Shown: positions 17,091 to 25,933, counted from the stretch's first letter. The stretch: 64,000 nucleotides of DNA from Gammaproteobacteria bacterium (GCA_021151625.1 JAGKWY010000010.1:4065-68064), one strand, 5' to 3'. Made by a program: numbers and translations. The notes: generated by a model not told the origin, from the letters alone.

Positions 17091-17214
17091 GTATCAATTT
17101 ACATAAATTGAAACTGTAATGGTTATTGCTCGCAAAATAAACTGCTTTTACTGTTTAGCTATCTAACTTCACAAATTAAGTCAGCGATCAGTTGTTGATC
17201 CCAAAGGAGGGACT

Positions 17215-18009
17215 ATGCCTTTTCCCCTGTATCTGGTGGATGCCTTTATCGACCAGCCATTTAGTGGTAACCCGGCGGGTGTCTGCCTGTTGCCAGAGGA
17301 GCAAGCTGCCCAATGGATGCAGCAGGTCGCAATGGAAATGAACCAGGCGGAGACTGCGTTTGTCTGGCCAAAAGCCGATGGCAGTTATGGCTTGCGCTGG
17401 TTTACGCCGCAAGTAGAGGTAGATCTGTGTGGGCACGCCACTCTGGCGGCAGCACATGCGCTCTGGCAGGAGGCAAACGAGCAGGGCTCAATTATTCATT
17501 TTCACACCCGCAGCGGTGTATTAAGTGCTAAGCGCATTGAGGGTGAAATCCAATTGGATTTTCCCTGCGATCAACCAAAAACCCGCGAGCTACCACCTGA
17601 GTTGCTGACTTATTTGGGCAAACCACCCGTGTGGTTTGGTCGCGGTCGCGATGATTTGTTATTGGTGTTGGAAAGTGCCGCTGAGGTAGAGAATTTTATT
17701 CCTGATCTGCAGCTGATCAATGCAATTACCGAGCGCGGTTTGATTATCACTGCACCTGGCGACACAGGTTCCGGGCTGGATATGGTCTCGCGCTTTTTCG
17801 CACCGAAAGTCGGAATTGTAGAGGATCCGGTCACTGGTTCTGCGCACTGTTTACTTGCGGTTTATTGGGGCTATCGCCTGGGGAAAAAATTATTGCGCGC
17901 GCGCCAGGCATCATCGCGCGGTGGCTTATTAACTCTGGAATTGCAAGGGGAGCGCGTGCTCCTGAGTGGTAAAACCAAAACTATGTTGAAAGGTGACTTT
18001 TATGGTTGA
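17215..18009 (+). CDS. PhzF family isomerase
   Basis: A 264-aa protein with a strong AAAGGAGG site 5 bases before the ATG. It shows the PhzF signature: MPFPLYLVDAFIDQPFSGNP at the N-terminus, the catalytic Glu46 in NQAETAFV, then RWFTPQVEVDLCGHATLA, and DPVTGSAHC in the second half. PhzF of phenazine synthesis isomerises trans-2,3-dihydro-3-hydroxyanthranilate, but most relatives act in unknown pathways. No other phenazine gene is present, so phenazine synthesis is not implied. It overlaps the class IV aminotransferase gene by 8 bases. Confidence 0.9.
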   Translation: MPFPLYLVDAFIDQPFSGNPAGVCLLPEEQAAQWMQQVAMEMNQAETAFVWPKADGSYGLRWFTPQVEVDLCGHATLAAAHALWQEANEQGSIIHFHTRSGVLSAKRIEGEIQLDFPCDQPKTRELPPELLTYLGKPPVWFGRGRDDLLLVLESAAEVENFIPDLQLINAITERGLIITAPGDTGSGLDMVSRFFAPKVGIVEDPVTGSAHCLLAVYWGYRLGKKLLRARQASSRGGLLTLELQGERVLLSGKTKTMLKGDFYG

Positions 18010-18949
18010 GTTAGGCATGGCTAATTCTTCCGGTGCGCTATCGGCAACTGCAATGTCCGCAGCGGAAATTTCTACCAGCGAAATGCCCACAAGGGCTGCG
18101 CCCGTATGCTGGTTAAATGGCAAATTGGTTGCACCTGAGCAAGCAACAGTATCGGTCTTTGATCATGGGTTGTTGTATGGCGACGGTGTGTTTGAAGGTA
18201 TTCGTTTTTACAACGGTAAACCATTTCGTTTGCAGGCGCATCTTGAGCGATTACTGCTTTCCGCGCGCGCAATTGCATTGGAAATCCCTTACAGCATTGA
18301 AGCGCTTACACAAGCGGTGTTGAACACTATTGCAGCAGCGCCATCGGCTAACGGTTATATGCGGTTGGTGGTGACCCGTGGTGTGGGGCCGCTCGGTATA
18401 GATCCATCGCGCTGCCATGCGCCACAAGTATTTATCATTGCCGATGCCTTGCATATGGTGAGTGAGCGTGTTCGCACGCAAGGGGCCAAAGTGATTATCG
18501 CCGCAACGCGTCGTTTGGGTGCGGATGGTCTTGATCCGCGCATCAAAAGTTTAAATTACCTCAACCATATTCTTGCGCGTATGGAAGCTACTCATGCCGG
18601 CGCTGATGAAGCGATTTTGTTAAACAGTGCGGGCCGAATTGCCGAGGGTAGTGCAGATAATATTTTTATCGTGAAAAAAGGTGAGCTGTTAACGCCACCG
18701 GTCATTGAAGGTGCTTTAGATGGAATTACTCGTCAGGTGGTATTGGAAATCGCGGAAAAATTGCAGATTAAATTTCGCGAAGTTCCACTTGCGCCTTACG
18801 ATTTATTCACGGCGGATGAATGTTTTCTCACGGGCACAGGTGCGGAATTAATTCCGGTTGGTTATGCCGATGGCCGCGCAATTCCGCATTGCCCAGGCCC
18901 TGTTTATCACCGTCTGGCAGCGGCGTTTAAAGAAATTGTTAGCAGTTAA
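18002..18949 (+). CDS. Class IV aminotransferase (IlvE/D-amino-acid transaminase-like)
   Basis: The ATG at 18002 has an AAAGGTGA site and overlaps phzF by 8 bases; a GTG at 17993 is less likely. The 315-aa protein has WLNGKLVAPEQATVSVFDHG, the YGDGVFEGIRFYNGKPFRL segment, the PLP Lys182 in PRIKSLNYLNHI, and FLTGTGAELIPV near the C-terminus. These fit fold-type IV transaminases of the IlvE group, and the sequence does not separate branched-chain from other substrates. The first 35 residues (Ser/Ala/Met-rich) precede the normal family start, so translation may begin further downstream. Coupling to PhzF and a MocR regulator suggests a dedicated amino-acid pathway. Confidence 0.85.
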   Translation: MVELGMANSSGALSATAMSAAEISTSEMPTRAAPVCWLNGKLVAPEQATVSVFDHGLLYGDGVFEGIRFYNGKPFRLQAHLERLLLSARAIALEIPYSIEALTQAVLNTIAAAPSANGYMRLVVTRGVGPLGIDPSRCHAPQVFIIADALHMVSERVRTQGAKVIIAATRRLGADGLDPRIKSLNYLNHILARMEATHAGADEAILLNSAGRIAEGSADNIFIVKKGELLTPPVIEGALDGITRQVVLEIAEKLQIKFREVPLAPYDLFTADECFLTGTGAELIPVGYADGRAIPHCPGPVYHRLAAAFKEIVSS

Positions 18950-19002
18950 CAGCGAGTGTCTGCATACTGATCGGTACATCAGTTATTTGGGTTCTGCCAT
19001 TC

Positions 19003-19896
19003 ATGCGCGATATTAAAAATATTGATTTGAATTTATTAAAGGCATTGGATGCCTTGCTGGATGAGCGCAGTGTTACGCGTGCGGCAGAGCGGCTGTCGCT
19101 GACCCAGCCGGCGATGAGTGGCATGCTGACGCGCTTGCGTGAAAGTTTTAATGATCCGCTGTTCGTGCGCTCGCAGCGCGGTATTGTGCCCACGCAACGT
19201 GCACTGGAATTGGCTGGCCCAGTTAAACAAGTGTTGGCGGAAATCGCCGTACTGCTCACACCGGCAGAGTTTGATCCATCCACAGCGGAAATGACTTTAT
19301 CAATCGCCGCTACGGATTACGCATTGCAAGCGGTGGCGGTGCCGTTTGTGTTGGAATTAAAAAAGCGCGCACCGCATATACGCGTGGCTTTGTTGCCTAT
19401 TGAAAACGAAAATCTGCACACGCAATTGGAGCGCGGTGATCTCCAACTGGTGTTGCTAAGCCCTGCGAATAGTCCACCGGATTTACATGCACGCCGTTTG
19501 TTCGATGAAGAATATGTGTGCGTAATGCGTGACGATCATCCTGCGGCGAAAGCGCCGCTTTCGCTCGATGAATTCTGCCAACTTGAGCATGCACTTTTCT
19601 CCTATAACGGTGGCTGTTTCAGCGGCGCAACCGATGAGGCCCTGGCAAAGATTGGGCGTGAGCGGCAAGTGATGCTCTCGGTAAAATCGTTTTTGGTAAT
19701 GACCAATATCGTGCGCGCCAGTGATCTCATCTCGGTTGTTCCCAAACGGCTGGTTGAGCATCTTGATGGCTTGGCAATGCAGGAAACGCCGCTGCGAGTT
19801 GAGGGTTTTGCGTTAGTGGCCGCATGGCATGAACGAACCCATAAAGATCCAGCTCAGCGTTGGATTCGCGACCTGTTGTTCGAACTGTTTGTTTGA
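19003..19896 (+). CDS. LysR family transcriptional regulator
   Basis: A 297-aa protein. Its N-terminal winged helix is IDLNLLKALDALLDERSVTR then SLTQPAMSGMLTRLRE and DPLFVRS, typical of the NodD/NahR-like branch. The effector-binding domain follows (LSIAATDYAL, then VALLPIENEN). It lies 53 bases after the class IV aminotransferase gene and upstream of an Old Yellow Enzyme gene, which is a common LysR target. A strong terminator separates it from that gene. The inducer is unknown. Confidence 0.9.
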   Translation: MRDIKNIDLNLLKALDALLDERSVTRAAERLSLTQPAMSGMLTRLRESFNDPLFVRSQRGIVPTQRALELAGPVKQVLAEIAVLLTPAEFDPSTAEMTLSIAATDYALQAVAVPFVLELKKRAPHIRVALLPIENENLHTQLERGDLQLVLLSPANSPPDLHARRLFDEEYVCVMRDDHPAAKAPLSLDEFCQLEHALFSYNGGCFSGATDEALAKIGRERQVMLSVKSFLVMTNIVRASDLISVVPKRLVEHLDGLAMQETPLRVEGFALVAAWHERTHKDPAQRWIRDLLFELFV

Positions 19897-19929
19897 GTTG
19901 ATCGTTTGAATTGATTGTTTGAATTGATT
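19891..19929 (+). repeat. Three tandem 13-bp repeats
   Basis: GTTTGAGTTGATC is followed by two exact copies of GTTTGAATTGATT. The first copy contains the LysR stop codon. This looks like replication slippage; no function is evident. Confidence 0.8.
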
Positions 19930-19970
19930 GTCACCCGGTAGCGGCTGGGCTGATTAGCAAAAGTGCCCAG

Positions 19971-20018
19971 ATATAAAAAATCCTGATGATAGCTATAAGA
20001 AAATAGGATTTTTTATAT
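19971..20018 (+). terminator. Strong terminator after the LysR gene
   Basis: The arms ATATAAAAAATCCT and AGGATTTTTTATAT are perfectly complementary (14 bp) around a 20-base loop, and the right arm carries a T6 run. It ends the LysR transcript and separates it from the Old Yellow Enzyme gene. Confidence 0.75.
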
Positions 20019-20087
20019 ACCTGAGGGACGGTTACTCTGCATGGCATAAACCCTGTGCAGTAAAACCTGCTTTCTCTGGAGACTTCT

Positions 20088-21206
20088 ATGTCCTCACTCT
20101 TTACTCGTTTCAAACTCAAAGATATTGAATTGCGTAACCGCATTGCGGTGCCGCCTATGTGCCAATACATGGCCACCGACGGCTTCAGCAACGATTGGCA
20201 TCTTGCGCATTACAGCAGCATTGCACGCGGCGGTGCCGGTTTGGTGATTGTCGAGGCAACCGCCGTATCCCCCGAAGGGCGCATTTCTCCCGGCTGTCTC
20301 GGCCTGTGGAATGACGAGCAAGCTGCCGGCCTTGCGCAAATTGCCAGCGCGATTAAAAAAGCCGGTGCGGTTCCCGGAATTCAGATTGCGCACGCCGGCC
20401 GCAAAGCCAGTGCCAATCGCCCCTGGGAAGGTGACGACCATATCCCCGCGAGCGATCCGCGCGCCTGGGAAACTATTTCGCCATCGCCCGTTGCCTTTGG
20501 TGGCGAACTGGATAAGTTACCGCGCGAGATGAGTGTTGCTGATATCCAGCGCGTCTGCGCCGATTTTGCCGCAGCGGCGCAACGCGCACTGGACGCTGGT
20601 TTTGAATGGCTGGAATTGCATTTCGCCCACGGTTACCTCGCGCAAAGTTTTTTCTCGGTACACGCGAATCAACGCACCGATGAATACGGTGGCAGTTTTG
20701 AAAACCGCAGTCGCTTTTTATTGGAAACGCTCGCCGCTGTGCGCGCAGTCTGGCCGGAAAATTTGCCGTTAACTGCGCGTTTTGGTGTTATTGAATACGA
20801 TGGTCGCGATGAAGAAACATTGGCAGAATCCATTGCACTCACCAAGCAAATGCGCAAAAACGGCCTGGATATGTTGAGTGTAAGTATTGGCTTCTCTACG
20901 CCCAACGCAAACATTCCATGGGCACCGGCATTTCTCGCACCCATTGCGGAAAAAGTTCGCAACGCGGCAGATCTGCCCGTGTCATCGGCATGGGGTTTCA
21001 GTACGCCAGCATTGGCCGAGCAAGCAGTTGCAAATAAACAATTGGATCTGGTCATGGTCGGTCGCCCGCACCTTGCAAATCCGCATTGGCCTTACCTGGC
21101 GGCACGCGAACTCGGTGTTGATAAACCCTCCTGGGTATTGCCAGCTCCCTATGCGCATATTTTACATATAGCTATTGGATTGATTATGCTGTGGTTTGTT
21201 GAGTAG
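20088..21206 (+). CDS. NADH:flavin oxidoreductase, Old Yellow Enzyme family (YqjM-like)
   Basis: A 372-aa FMN-dependent ene-reductase. The N-terminus (LFTRFKLKDIELRNRIAVPP followed by MCQYMA) has the Cys of the YqjM subgroup. The substrate/flavin site segments are visible: IQIAHAGRKAS, FEWLELHFAHGYLAQSF, the NQRTDEYGGSFENRSRF loop, and VMVGRPHLANPHWPY. Such enzymes reduce activated C=C bonds of enones, nitro-olefins and similar electrophiles in the cytoplasm. The last 20 residues (YAHILHIAIGLIMLWFVE) are unusually hydrophobic; the family normally ends YAHWLERY or similar, so the tail may have been changed by a local frameshift. The next gene starts 9 bases later. Confidence 0.9.
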   Translation: MSSLFTRFKLKDIELRNRIAVPPMCQYMATDGFSNDWHLAHYSSIARGGAGLVIVEATAVSPEGRISPGCLGLWNDEQAAGLAQIASAIKKAGAVPGIQIAHAGRKASANRPWEGDDHIPASDPRAWETISPSPVAFGGELDKLPREMSVADIQRVCADFAAAAQRALDAGFEWLELHFAHGYLAQSFFSVHANQRTDEYGGSFENRSRFLLETLAAVRAVWPENLPLTARFGVIEYDGRDEETLAESIALTKQMRKNGLDMLSVSIGFSTPNANIPWAPAFLAPIAEKVRNAADLPVSSAWGFSTPALAEQAVANKQLDLVMVGRPHLANPHWPYLAARELGVDKPSWVLPAPYAHILHIAIGLIMLWFVE

Positions 21207-21214
21207 AAAAATCT

Positions 21215-22006
21215 ATGCGATGCATATTGTGTGGGCTATTAATTGTTTTCCTCTGCGCATCAGGTTGCACCACTGCAAATAAGTCGGCAGTTCCCGTCTA
21301 CGTTTACCATCACTTTTCCCCGTTTGTAATAGAACAACAAACTGATTTAAGCGAGTTGTTTGTCGAATATTTAAATCGCCACACCAGTTACCGCTGGCAG
21401 CTGGTTGTATTAAGTCGTGCAGAGTTAAATCACTGGCGTCAGCAGGGGCGTCCTGCGGTTATTTTATGGTCCAACCCGAAATGGTTTGGCAATACCCCCG
21501 ATTTAAAAATCAGCGAACCTTTACTGTGGGACGCGGATGTATTGGTATTTAATCGCCAGCATCCCTTGGTGGGAAATTTCCCCTCCGCAATAATCAATAA
21601 ATCATTCTGCGCCGTAGCGGGTCATCGCTATCTGGCACTGGAATCCTATATTGCCGATGGTATTGTGAAAGTTATTGAGCGCAATTCGCAAAGCGAGTGC
21701 GTTCAGTTGCTAATGTCCGCCAGGGTTGATTTTATTCAAGCCGAAAAAAGTAATTTATTTACTGAACATACCGAATTATTAAAAAGTGACATAGGGTTTA
21801 TTGAACCTGCGATCGATAATTTCCAGCGTTTTGTATTGGTGGATGATTTTTATAGTTATGTGTTGCCACAGCTCAATCAAGTCATTATTGATCTGCACAA
21901 AGATAAGCAATGGCAAACAGAATTGGAAAAAATAGGTGAATCCCGCTTTGTGGATTTATTTGAATTAAACCTTGAGGATTTAATGAAGGTGGAAATGCCG
22001 GATTAA
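21215..22006 (+). CDS. Periplasmic solute-binding-like lipoprotein
   Basis: A 263-aa protein starting with a lipoprotein signal (MRCILCGLLIVFLCASGC, lipobox CASGC, modified Cys at residue 18). The mature part has the type 3 extracellular solute-binding pattern: VYVYHHFSPFVIE, a two-lobe layout with LVFNRQHPL, and a C-terminal LNQVIIDLHKDKQWQTELEKI helix as in SBP_bac_3 proteins. It lies 8 bases after the Old Yellow Enzyme gene with only a weak ribosome binding site. No ABC permease or ATPase is adjacent, so it may be a stand-alone sensor or an orphan binding protein. Confidence 0.7.
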   Translation: MRCILCGLLIVFLCASGCTTANKSAVPVYVYHHFSPFVIEQQTDLSELFVEYLNRHTSYRWQLVVLSRAELNHWRQQGRPAVILWSNPKWFGNTPDLKISEPLLWDADVLVFNRQHPLVGNFPSAIINKSFCAVAGHRYLALESYIADGIVKVIERNSQSECVQLLMSARVDFIQAEKSNLFTEHTELLKSDIGFIEPAIDNFQRFVLVDDFYSYVLPQLNQVIIDLHKDKQWQTELEKIGESRFVDLFELNLEDLMKVEMPD

Positions 22007-22087
22007 TTTTTTAAGGAAAGCAATAGGTTAGTTAGTTTTTTAAGGTGGAGTAGTTTTGCATGGCAAGCCGTCGAGCAGATTGAATAG

Positions 22088-22672
22088 TTACCTTTTTAGA
22101 AAAATAGGCGATTCTGGTGTGTGGAAAAGTACAATTGCCTGATTACCACTCAGACAGCACACTGATCTCCATCCTAAATCAGAAAAGTCTTTATGTAGAA
22201 TTTCGTCGGGTTTAATTAATGATGCCCGTGTTCTTGTGACGTAAAAAATTAAGTCAATTTCATTTTTAATATCAATATATTGCTTGCTTTGTGATTTTTT
22301 ATTGGCTTCATCAACCACTAAATCGTAAATTTTTGCTACAGGCGGGATATCTTCACCGATAGTTGGAAATTTCAAATCTGCGGTAGTACTTGCTTGTTCA
22401 GCATCTTTAAACGTTTCTCTGGTGTAAGCCGTTAGGCGGGTGCCAGGATTGCATATCTCTTTCACTTGAAAACGTGCAGTTCTAAAAATAACATCAATTT
22501 TGCTAGCTTGTTCCGGTGAAATTAATTCATTTTCATTAAAAACAACGGATAAGTTTTCTAGAAACTCGGAGACTACCCAGCGCTCTCTATCGATCTTCCC
22601 TTTGTTTGAAAAGAAATCCCGATCGTCTTTTGTTTTTGCTTTGTAGTCGCTGAGCCATTCTTTATCGTCCAT
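22088..22672 (-). CDS. DUF1780 protein, putative endonuclease fold
   Basis: A 194-aa soluble protein. It shows the DUF1780 pattern: ERWVVSEFLENLSVVFNENE near residue 30, KIDVIFRTARFQVKEI, a central DLIFYVTRTRASLI, and the closing DLGWRSVCCLSGNQAIVLFH then SPIFL. The family was annotated as a putative endonuclease from its restriction-enzyme-like fold; the DVIF ... QVKEI pair fits a PD-(D/E)xK-type strand pair. No activity has been demonstrated that I know of. It is encoded divergently from the YefM-YoeB module and may be an independent gene. Confidence 0.7.
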   Translation of the reverse strand: MDDKEWLSDYKAKTKDDRDFFSNKGKIDRERWVVSEFLENLSVVFNENELISPEQASKIDVIFRTARFQVKEICNPGTRLTAYTRETFKDAEQASTTADLKFPTIGEDIPPVAKIYDLVVDEANKKSQSKQYIDIKNEIDLIFYVTRTRASLIKPDEILHKDFSDLGWRSVCCLSGNQAIVLFHTPESPIFLKR

Positions 22673-22711
22673 TTTCTTTACCTATGTTGATCTATGACAA
22701 CAGATGGGTTT

Positions 22712-22807
22712 GCAGTACAAATACTGCCCGTTCTCGGTTACTGAGTAGCTTAATGGATACCTGGTCTGGACGGTAGCTACTGCTTGCGTACAGAAATAAG
22801 TACAGAT
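22712..22807 (+). promoter_or_regulatory. Probable YefM-YoeB operator region
   Basis: The region upstream of the antitoxin has a perfect inverted repeat GCAGTA-CAAA-TACTGC (22712-22727), the 8-bp palindrome GTAGCTAC (22773-22780), and two GTACAGA copies 12 bases apart (22788 and 22800). YefM-type antitoxins autoregulate through palindromes with a TGTACA-like core, so the GTACA copies are the best candidates. Binding is inferred. Confidence 0.45.
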
Positions 22808-22844
22808 AGCATAGGCCTTTACTGATCCTCCTGAGGAGATGACT

Positions 22845-23099
22845 ATGGATACCATGAGCTATACCGCCTTTCGCAATGAACTGGCGAAGGTGCTGGATAA
22901 AGTAAACGATGATCATAAACCCGTGTTGATTACCCGCCAAAATGGCAAGCCGGCAGTAGTGATTAGCCTGGAAGATTTTCAAGCCTATGAAGAAACAGCG
23001 TATTTGATGGCGAGCCCTAAAAATGCGCAACGTTTAAATGATGCAATTAACCAGGTGAACGCAGGGAATGCGACACGACGGGGGCTGATTGAGGAATGA
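22845..23099 (+). CDS. yefM: Antitoxin, YefM/Phd family
   Basis: The ATG at 22845 is 6 bases after GAGGAG; the in-frame ATG at 22839 abuts that site and is unlikely. The 84-aa protein (MDTMSYTAFRNELAKVLDKV, then PVLITRQNGKPAVVISLEDF and YEETAYLM) is a clear YefM. Its N-terminal half dimerises and binds DNA, and the C-terminal tail neutralises YoeB. It overlaps the toxin gene by 4 bases (ATGA), the normal coupling for this pair. Confidence 0.95.
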   Translation: MDTMSYTAFRNELAKVLDKVNDDHKPVLITRQNGKPAVVISLEDFQAYEETAYLMASPKNAQRLNDAINQVNAGNATRRGLIEE

Positions 23100-23350
23100 T
23101 ATTAGCGTGGGCTGATCATGCCTGGGATGACTATCTCTATTGGCAAGAAATCGACAAAAAAATGCTAAAACGTATTAACACTCTGATTAAGGATATCCAG
23201 CGTCAGCCGTTTGCGGGGCTAGGTGATCCAGAGCCGCTTAAGCATAACTGGTCAGGTTATTGGTCACGGCGAATTGATCGTGAGCATCGGCTAGTGTATC
23301 GCGTTGAAGGGAAAGTTATCACAGTAGTCCAGTGTCGTTATCACTACTAA
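23096..23350 (+). CDS. yoeB: Toxin YoeB, ribosome-dependent mRNA interferase
   Basis: An 84-aa RelE-superfamily toxin. It has the YoeB landmarks: WDDYLYWQEIDKKMLKRIN, RQPFAGLGDPEPLKHNWSGY with the catalytic-region Glu, WSRRIDREHRLVYRV with the conserved Arg, and the closing QCRYHY, whose His is catalytic. It cleaves mRNA at the ribosomal A site. The length and all key residues look intact, so the module is probably active. Confidence 0.95.
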   Translation: MILAWADHAWDDYLYWQEIDKKMLKRINTLIKDIQRQPFAGLGDPEPLKHNWSGYWSRRIDREHRLVYRVEGKVITVVQCRYHY

Positions 23351-23357
23351 AAAATAC

Positions 23358-23385
23358 AAAAGGCCGGTTGTTAAACCGGCCTTTT
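23358..23385 (+). terminator. Terminator after yoeB
   Basis: Arms AAAAGGCCGGTT and AACCGGCCTTTT are perfectly paired (12 bp) with a 4-base loop, then T-rich sequence. It can also serve the convergent TonB receptor gene. Confidence 0.85.
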
Positions 23386-23408
23386 CATTTTGTACTTATC
23401 AACGCCTA

Positions 23409-25718
23409 TTAAAACTTCGCACGCAAACTCAATTTCACATTACGTGGTTCGCCGTAGCGGTTGGAGGTGGTGGAGAGGTAGGAGTAGTATTGTTCATCCA
23501 GGGCGTTGTCGGCATTGAAGGCGACGGTCAGGGTGTCGTTAATTGGGTAGCTGGCCATGAAGTTTACTAACCAATAAGCATTCTGTTGTGCAGACAAACT
23601 TCCGTAACGACCTACGAGCCATTCGCTTTGATAATTGGCACCAACACCAAGGGTTAATTGGTTGTCGAAGCGGTAGGTGGTAAAGGTGCGCAATATGTGT
23701 TCCGGGGTGGTTTCATTAAATACGCGGCCGCCGTTCACCGGATCTTTTTCGTATTCGGTGGTGTTGTAGGTGTAACCGAGAATTACATTTAAATTATCGG
23801 TAATTTCACCGCGCACTTCAGTTTCAATCCCCTCACTGATGACTTTTCCCGCTGAAATATTGCAGTAGCCTTCACCACCATTGAACGCGCAATCGCCCTT
23901 ACTGTTTTCATCGCGAATTGAACGGTTAATTTGATTGGTTCTGAACGCGGCTACAGAAGCGATTACTTTGTCGTTGTTGAAGCTGCCTTTTATTCCCGCT
24001 TCATAAACATTTCCCTGGATAGGTTTTAAAATATCTGTGGGAGTCGCGCCTTTTGCATTTTGCACTACAAATGAATCGGTGAAACTGGCGTAAGCGGTAT
24101 AGGTTTCATTAAACGTGTAGGTTAAGCCCACGTAAGGTGTTGCAACATTATCCTTTGAGTAGGTAGTGCGACGGCTTTCTACAAATTGATTGGTCACGTT
24201 GCTTTTGTAGCGAGAATCGAATTCAAAATCACTTTGTCTTACACCCACAATTAAATTGAGTGGATCGGTAATGCTAAAGCGCGATGCAATATAAATCCCG
24301 GTCTGCTGGCGATCTTCGAATGATTGGCCGCCGTCCAGCTCATAGCGCGGTGCGATATAGGGTAAGTCGTAGGGGCTGTAAGTATTTAAATCGACTGTCA
24401 ATAAGGGTTTTGGTGCTGTGCCGACACGATTCCATAAGGTGTAGTCATTTAACACCGAATCCCAACTGCTCCAGCGGCCGGGAATATCACTTTTTTGCGA
24501 GTTAAAGCCAATCACCAGTTCATGGCTGCGACCAAATAAATCGTAATTGCCTTTGGTAAATAAATCGTACACATCCAGGGTTTGATCGTATTGGTAGGCA
24601 TATTTGTTGACGTTGCCTTTGGGATTGGCTGGGTCAAAAGCGGCAGTAGCGACCGGTGCCAGGCTGGTGAACACCATATCCATATTAATATTGGCGCGCA
24701 CGTACGTGCCTTTGAAAGACCAGTCTTCATTGAAGTTGTGCTCTACACCAATAAATACATCTTCGTTTTCTTTATCCCAAAAATCGAAAGCATTACAGCT
24801 GCAATTTTCGCGACTGAGTTTTAAATCTTCACCGGTTTTTGGATTGCGCGGTAAATTGTGCGCGCCGATTGCATCTTCTGCCTGGCGTTTGTAGCTGAGG
24901 GTTAATTCGGTGTTATCGGTTAAATCGGCGCTGATAATGCCGTAGGCAAGATCAATGGTGCGCTCTACGGCGGTCATGTAAGAGTTTGCATCCTGATAAG
25001 CCACTACCGCGCGACCGCGCACTGATCCACTCTCATTTAATTTGTTGGATACATCTGCTTCGACGCGATACATATCCCAAGAACCATAAGTAATGGCGCC
25101 GTTGGCTTGAAAATCGAGCGTCGGTTTTTTGCGAATAATATTGATCGCACCTGATGGCTCACCCGAGCCCTGCATCAAACCAGCGGCACCGCGCAATACC
25201 TCAACACTTTCAACCAGGGCCATATCCGGTTTGGACGCGGCAACGTTAGACGCGTTAATCGGAATTCCATCGTACTGCAACAGGTTGGAGTTCCAACCAT
25301 CGCCCAGGTTAAAACCGCGCACGGAAAAATTGGTTCGTTCCGAGTTGTCGCCTGTCAAAATAATTCCGGTGGTTTGCAGCAATAATTGCCCGAGGTTGGT
25401 TGCGCCCAAGGCTTCGATTTGTTGGCGATCCACCACGGAAATAGATTGCGGCGTGCTTTTTACATTCAGATCCAGCTTGGTGGAGGCGCTGGCTTGGTTG
25501 TCACCAGCATGGAGAACATACACCTCTTCAATGGATTCGTTGGCGGAAGAGCGCTTTTTAGCGGCTTTGGTTTTTTGTTGCGTTGAGCTTTTGGCTGATT
25601 GTCCGGCAGTTGCTGTAGCCTGTTGCGCCAGAGCAGAGCCGCTGCTCAGGCTCAGGGCTATCAATATGGCGAGAGAGGTTTTTAGTGGCGCTGTGCGCCC
25701 GTGGATTTTGCAGTGCAT
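23409..25718 (-). CDS. TonB-dependent siderophore receptor
   Basis: The start chosen is the ATG at 25718, preceded by AGGAG; the frame extends to 25757 but that ATG lacks a binding site. The 769-aa outer-membrane receptor has a signal peptide ending GSALAQ and a plug with the siderophore-receptor pattern (TPQSISVVDRQQIEALG, then TNFSVRGFNLGDG). A 22-strand barrel closes with VKLSLRAKF and a terminal Phe. Cys pairs in extracellular loops (NCSCNAF; DCAFNGGEGYC) resemble those of ferric-siderophore receptors. No N-terminal signalling (STN) domain is present, so it is a simple transporter. A probable Fur box lies upstream. The siderophore is not identified. Confidence 0.9.
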   Translation of the reverse strand: MHCKIHGRTAPLKTSLAILIALSLSSGSALAQQATATAGQSAKSSTQQKTKAAKKRSSANESIEEVYVLHAGDNQASASTKLDLNVKSTPQSISVVDRQQIEALGATNLGQLLLQTTGIILTGDNSERTNFSVRGFNLGDGWNSNLLQYDGIPINASNVAASKPDMALVESVEVLRGAAGLMQGSGEPSGAINIIRKKPTLDFQANGAITYGSWDMYRVEADVSNKLNESGSVRGRAVVAYQDANSYMTAVERTIDLAYGIISADLTDNTELTLSYKRQAEDAIGAHNLPRNPKTGEDLKLSRENCSCNAFDFWDKENEDVFIGVEHNFNEDWSFKGTYVRANINMDMVFTSLAPVATAAFDPANPKGNVNKYAYQYDQTLDVYDLFTKGNYDLFGRSHELVIGFNSQKSDIPGRWSSWDSVLNDYTLWNRVGTAPKPLLTVDLNTYSPYDLPYIAPRYELDGGQSFEDRQQTGIYIASRFSITDPLNLIVGVRQSDFEFDSRYKSNVTNQFVESRRTTYSKDNVATPYVGLTYTFNETYTAYASFTDSFVVQNAKGATPTDILKPIQGNVYEAGIKGSFNNDKVIASVAAFRTNQINRSIRDENSKGDCAFNGGEGYCNISAGKVISEGIETEVRGEITDNLNVILGYTYNTTEYEKDPVNGGRVFNETTPEHILRTFTTYRFDNQLTLGVGANYQSEWLVGRYGSLSAQQNAYWLVNFMASYPINDTLTVAFNADNALDEQYYSYLSTTSNRYGEPRNVKLSLRAKF

Positions 25719-25768
25719 CTTGTCTATGGCTCCTAATTGTGAAGAATTATACGCCATTGTAAAGTATT

Positions 25769-25788
25769 GCTAAATGATAATAAATATC
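25769..25788 (-). promoter_or_regulatory. Probable Fur box of the siderophore receptor
   Basis: GCTAAATGATAATAAATATC, about 50 bases upstream of the receptor start, matches the core ATGATAAT and the right half (ATC) of the 19-bp Fur consensus with a few mismatches. It is the right type of site for an iron-repressed receptor. Confidence 0.55.
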
Positions 25789-25933
25789 AAGTGTGTTTGT
25801 TTCTTATAAATGAGAACAAAATAGTAAAAACAGGGGATGGGGGGTAAGTTGGAAGGATTGGCAGGGCTCCGGGGGCGCTTGATGTGCCCGCAGTGAGCCC
25901 TTTATTCAGTAAGGAAGGAAAATAACACTTAAG

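Noticed and set aside
17215..18009. Phenazine biosynthesis
   Set aside because: Only a PhzF-family protein is present; phzA, B, D, E and G are absent, and the PhzF family is broad.
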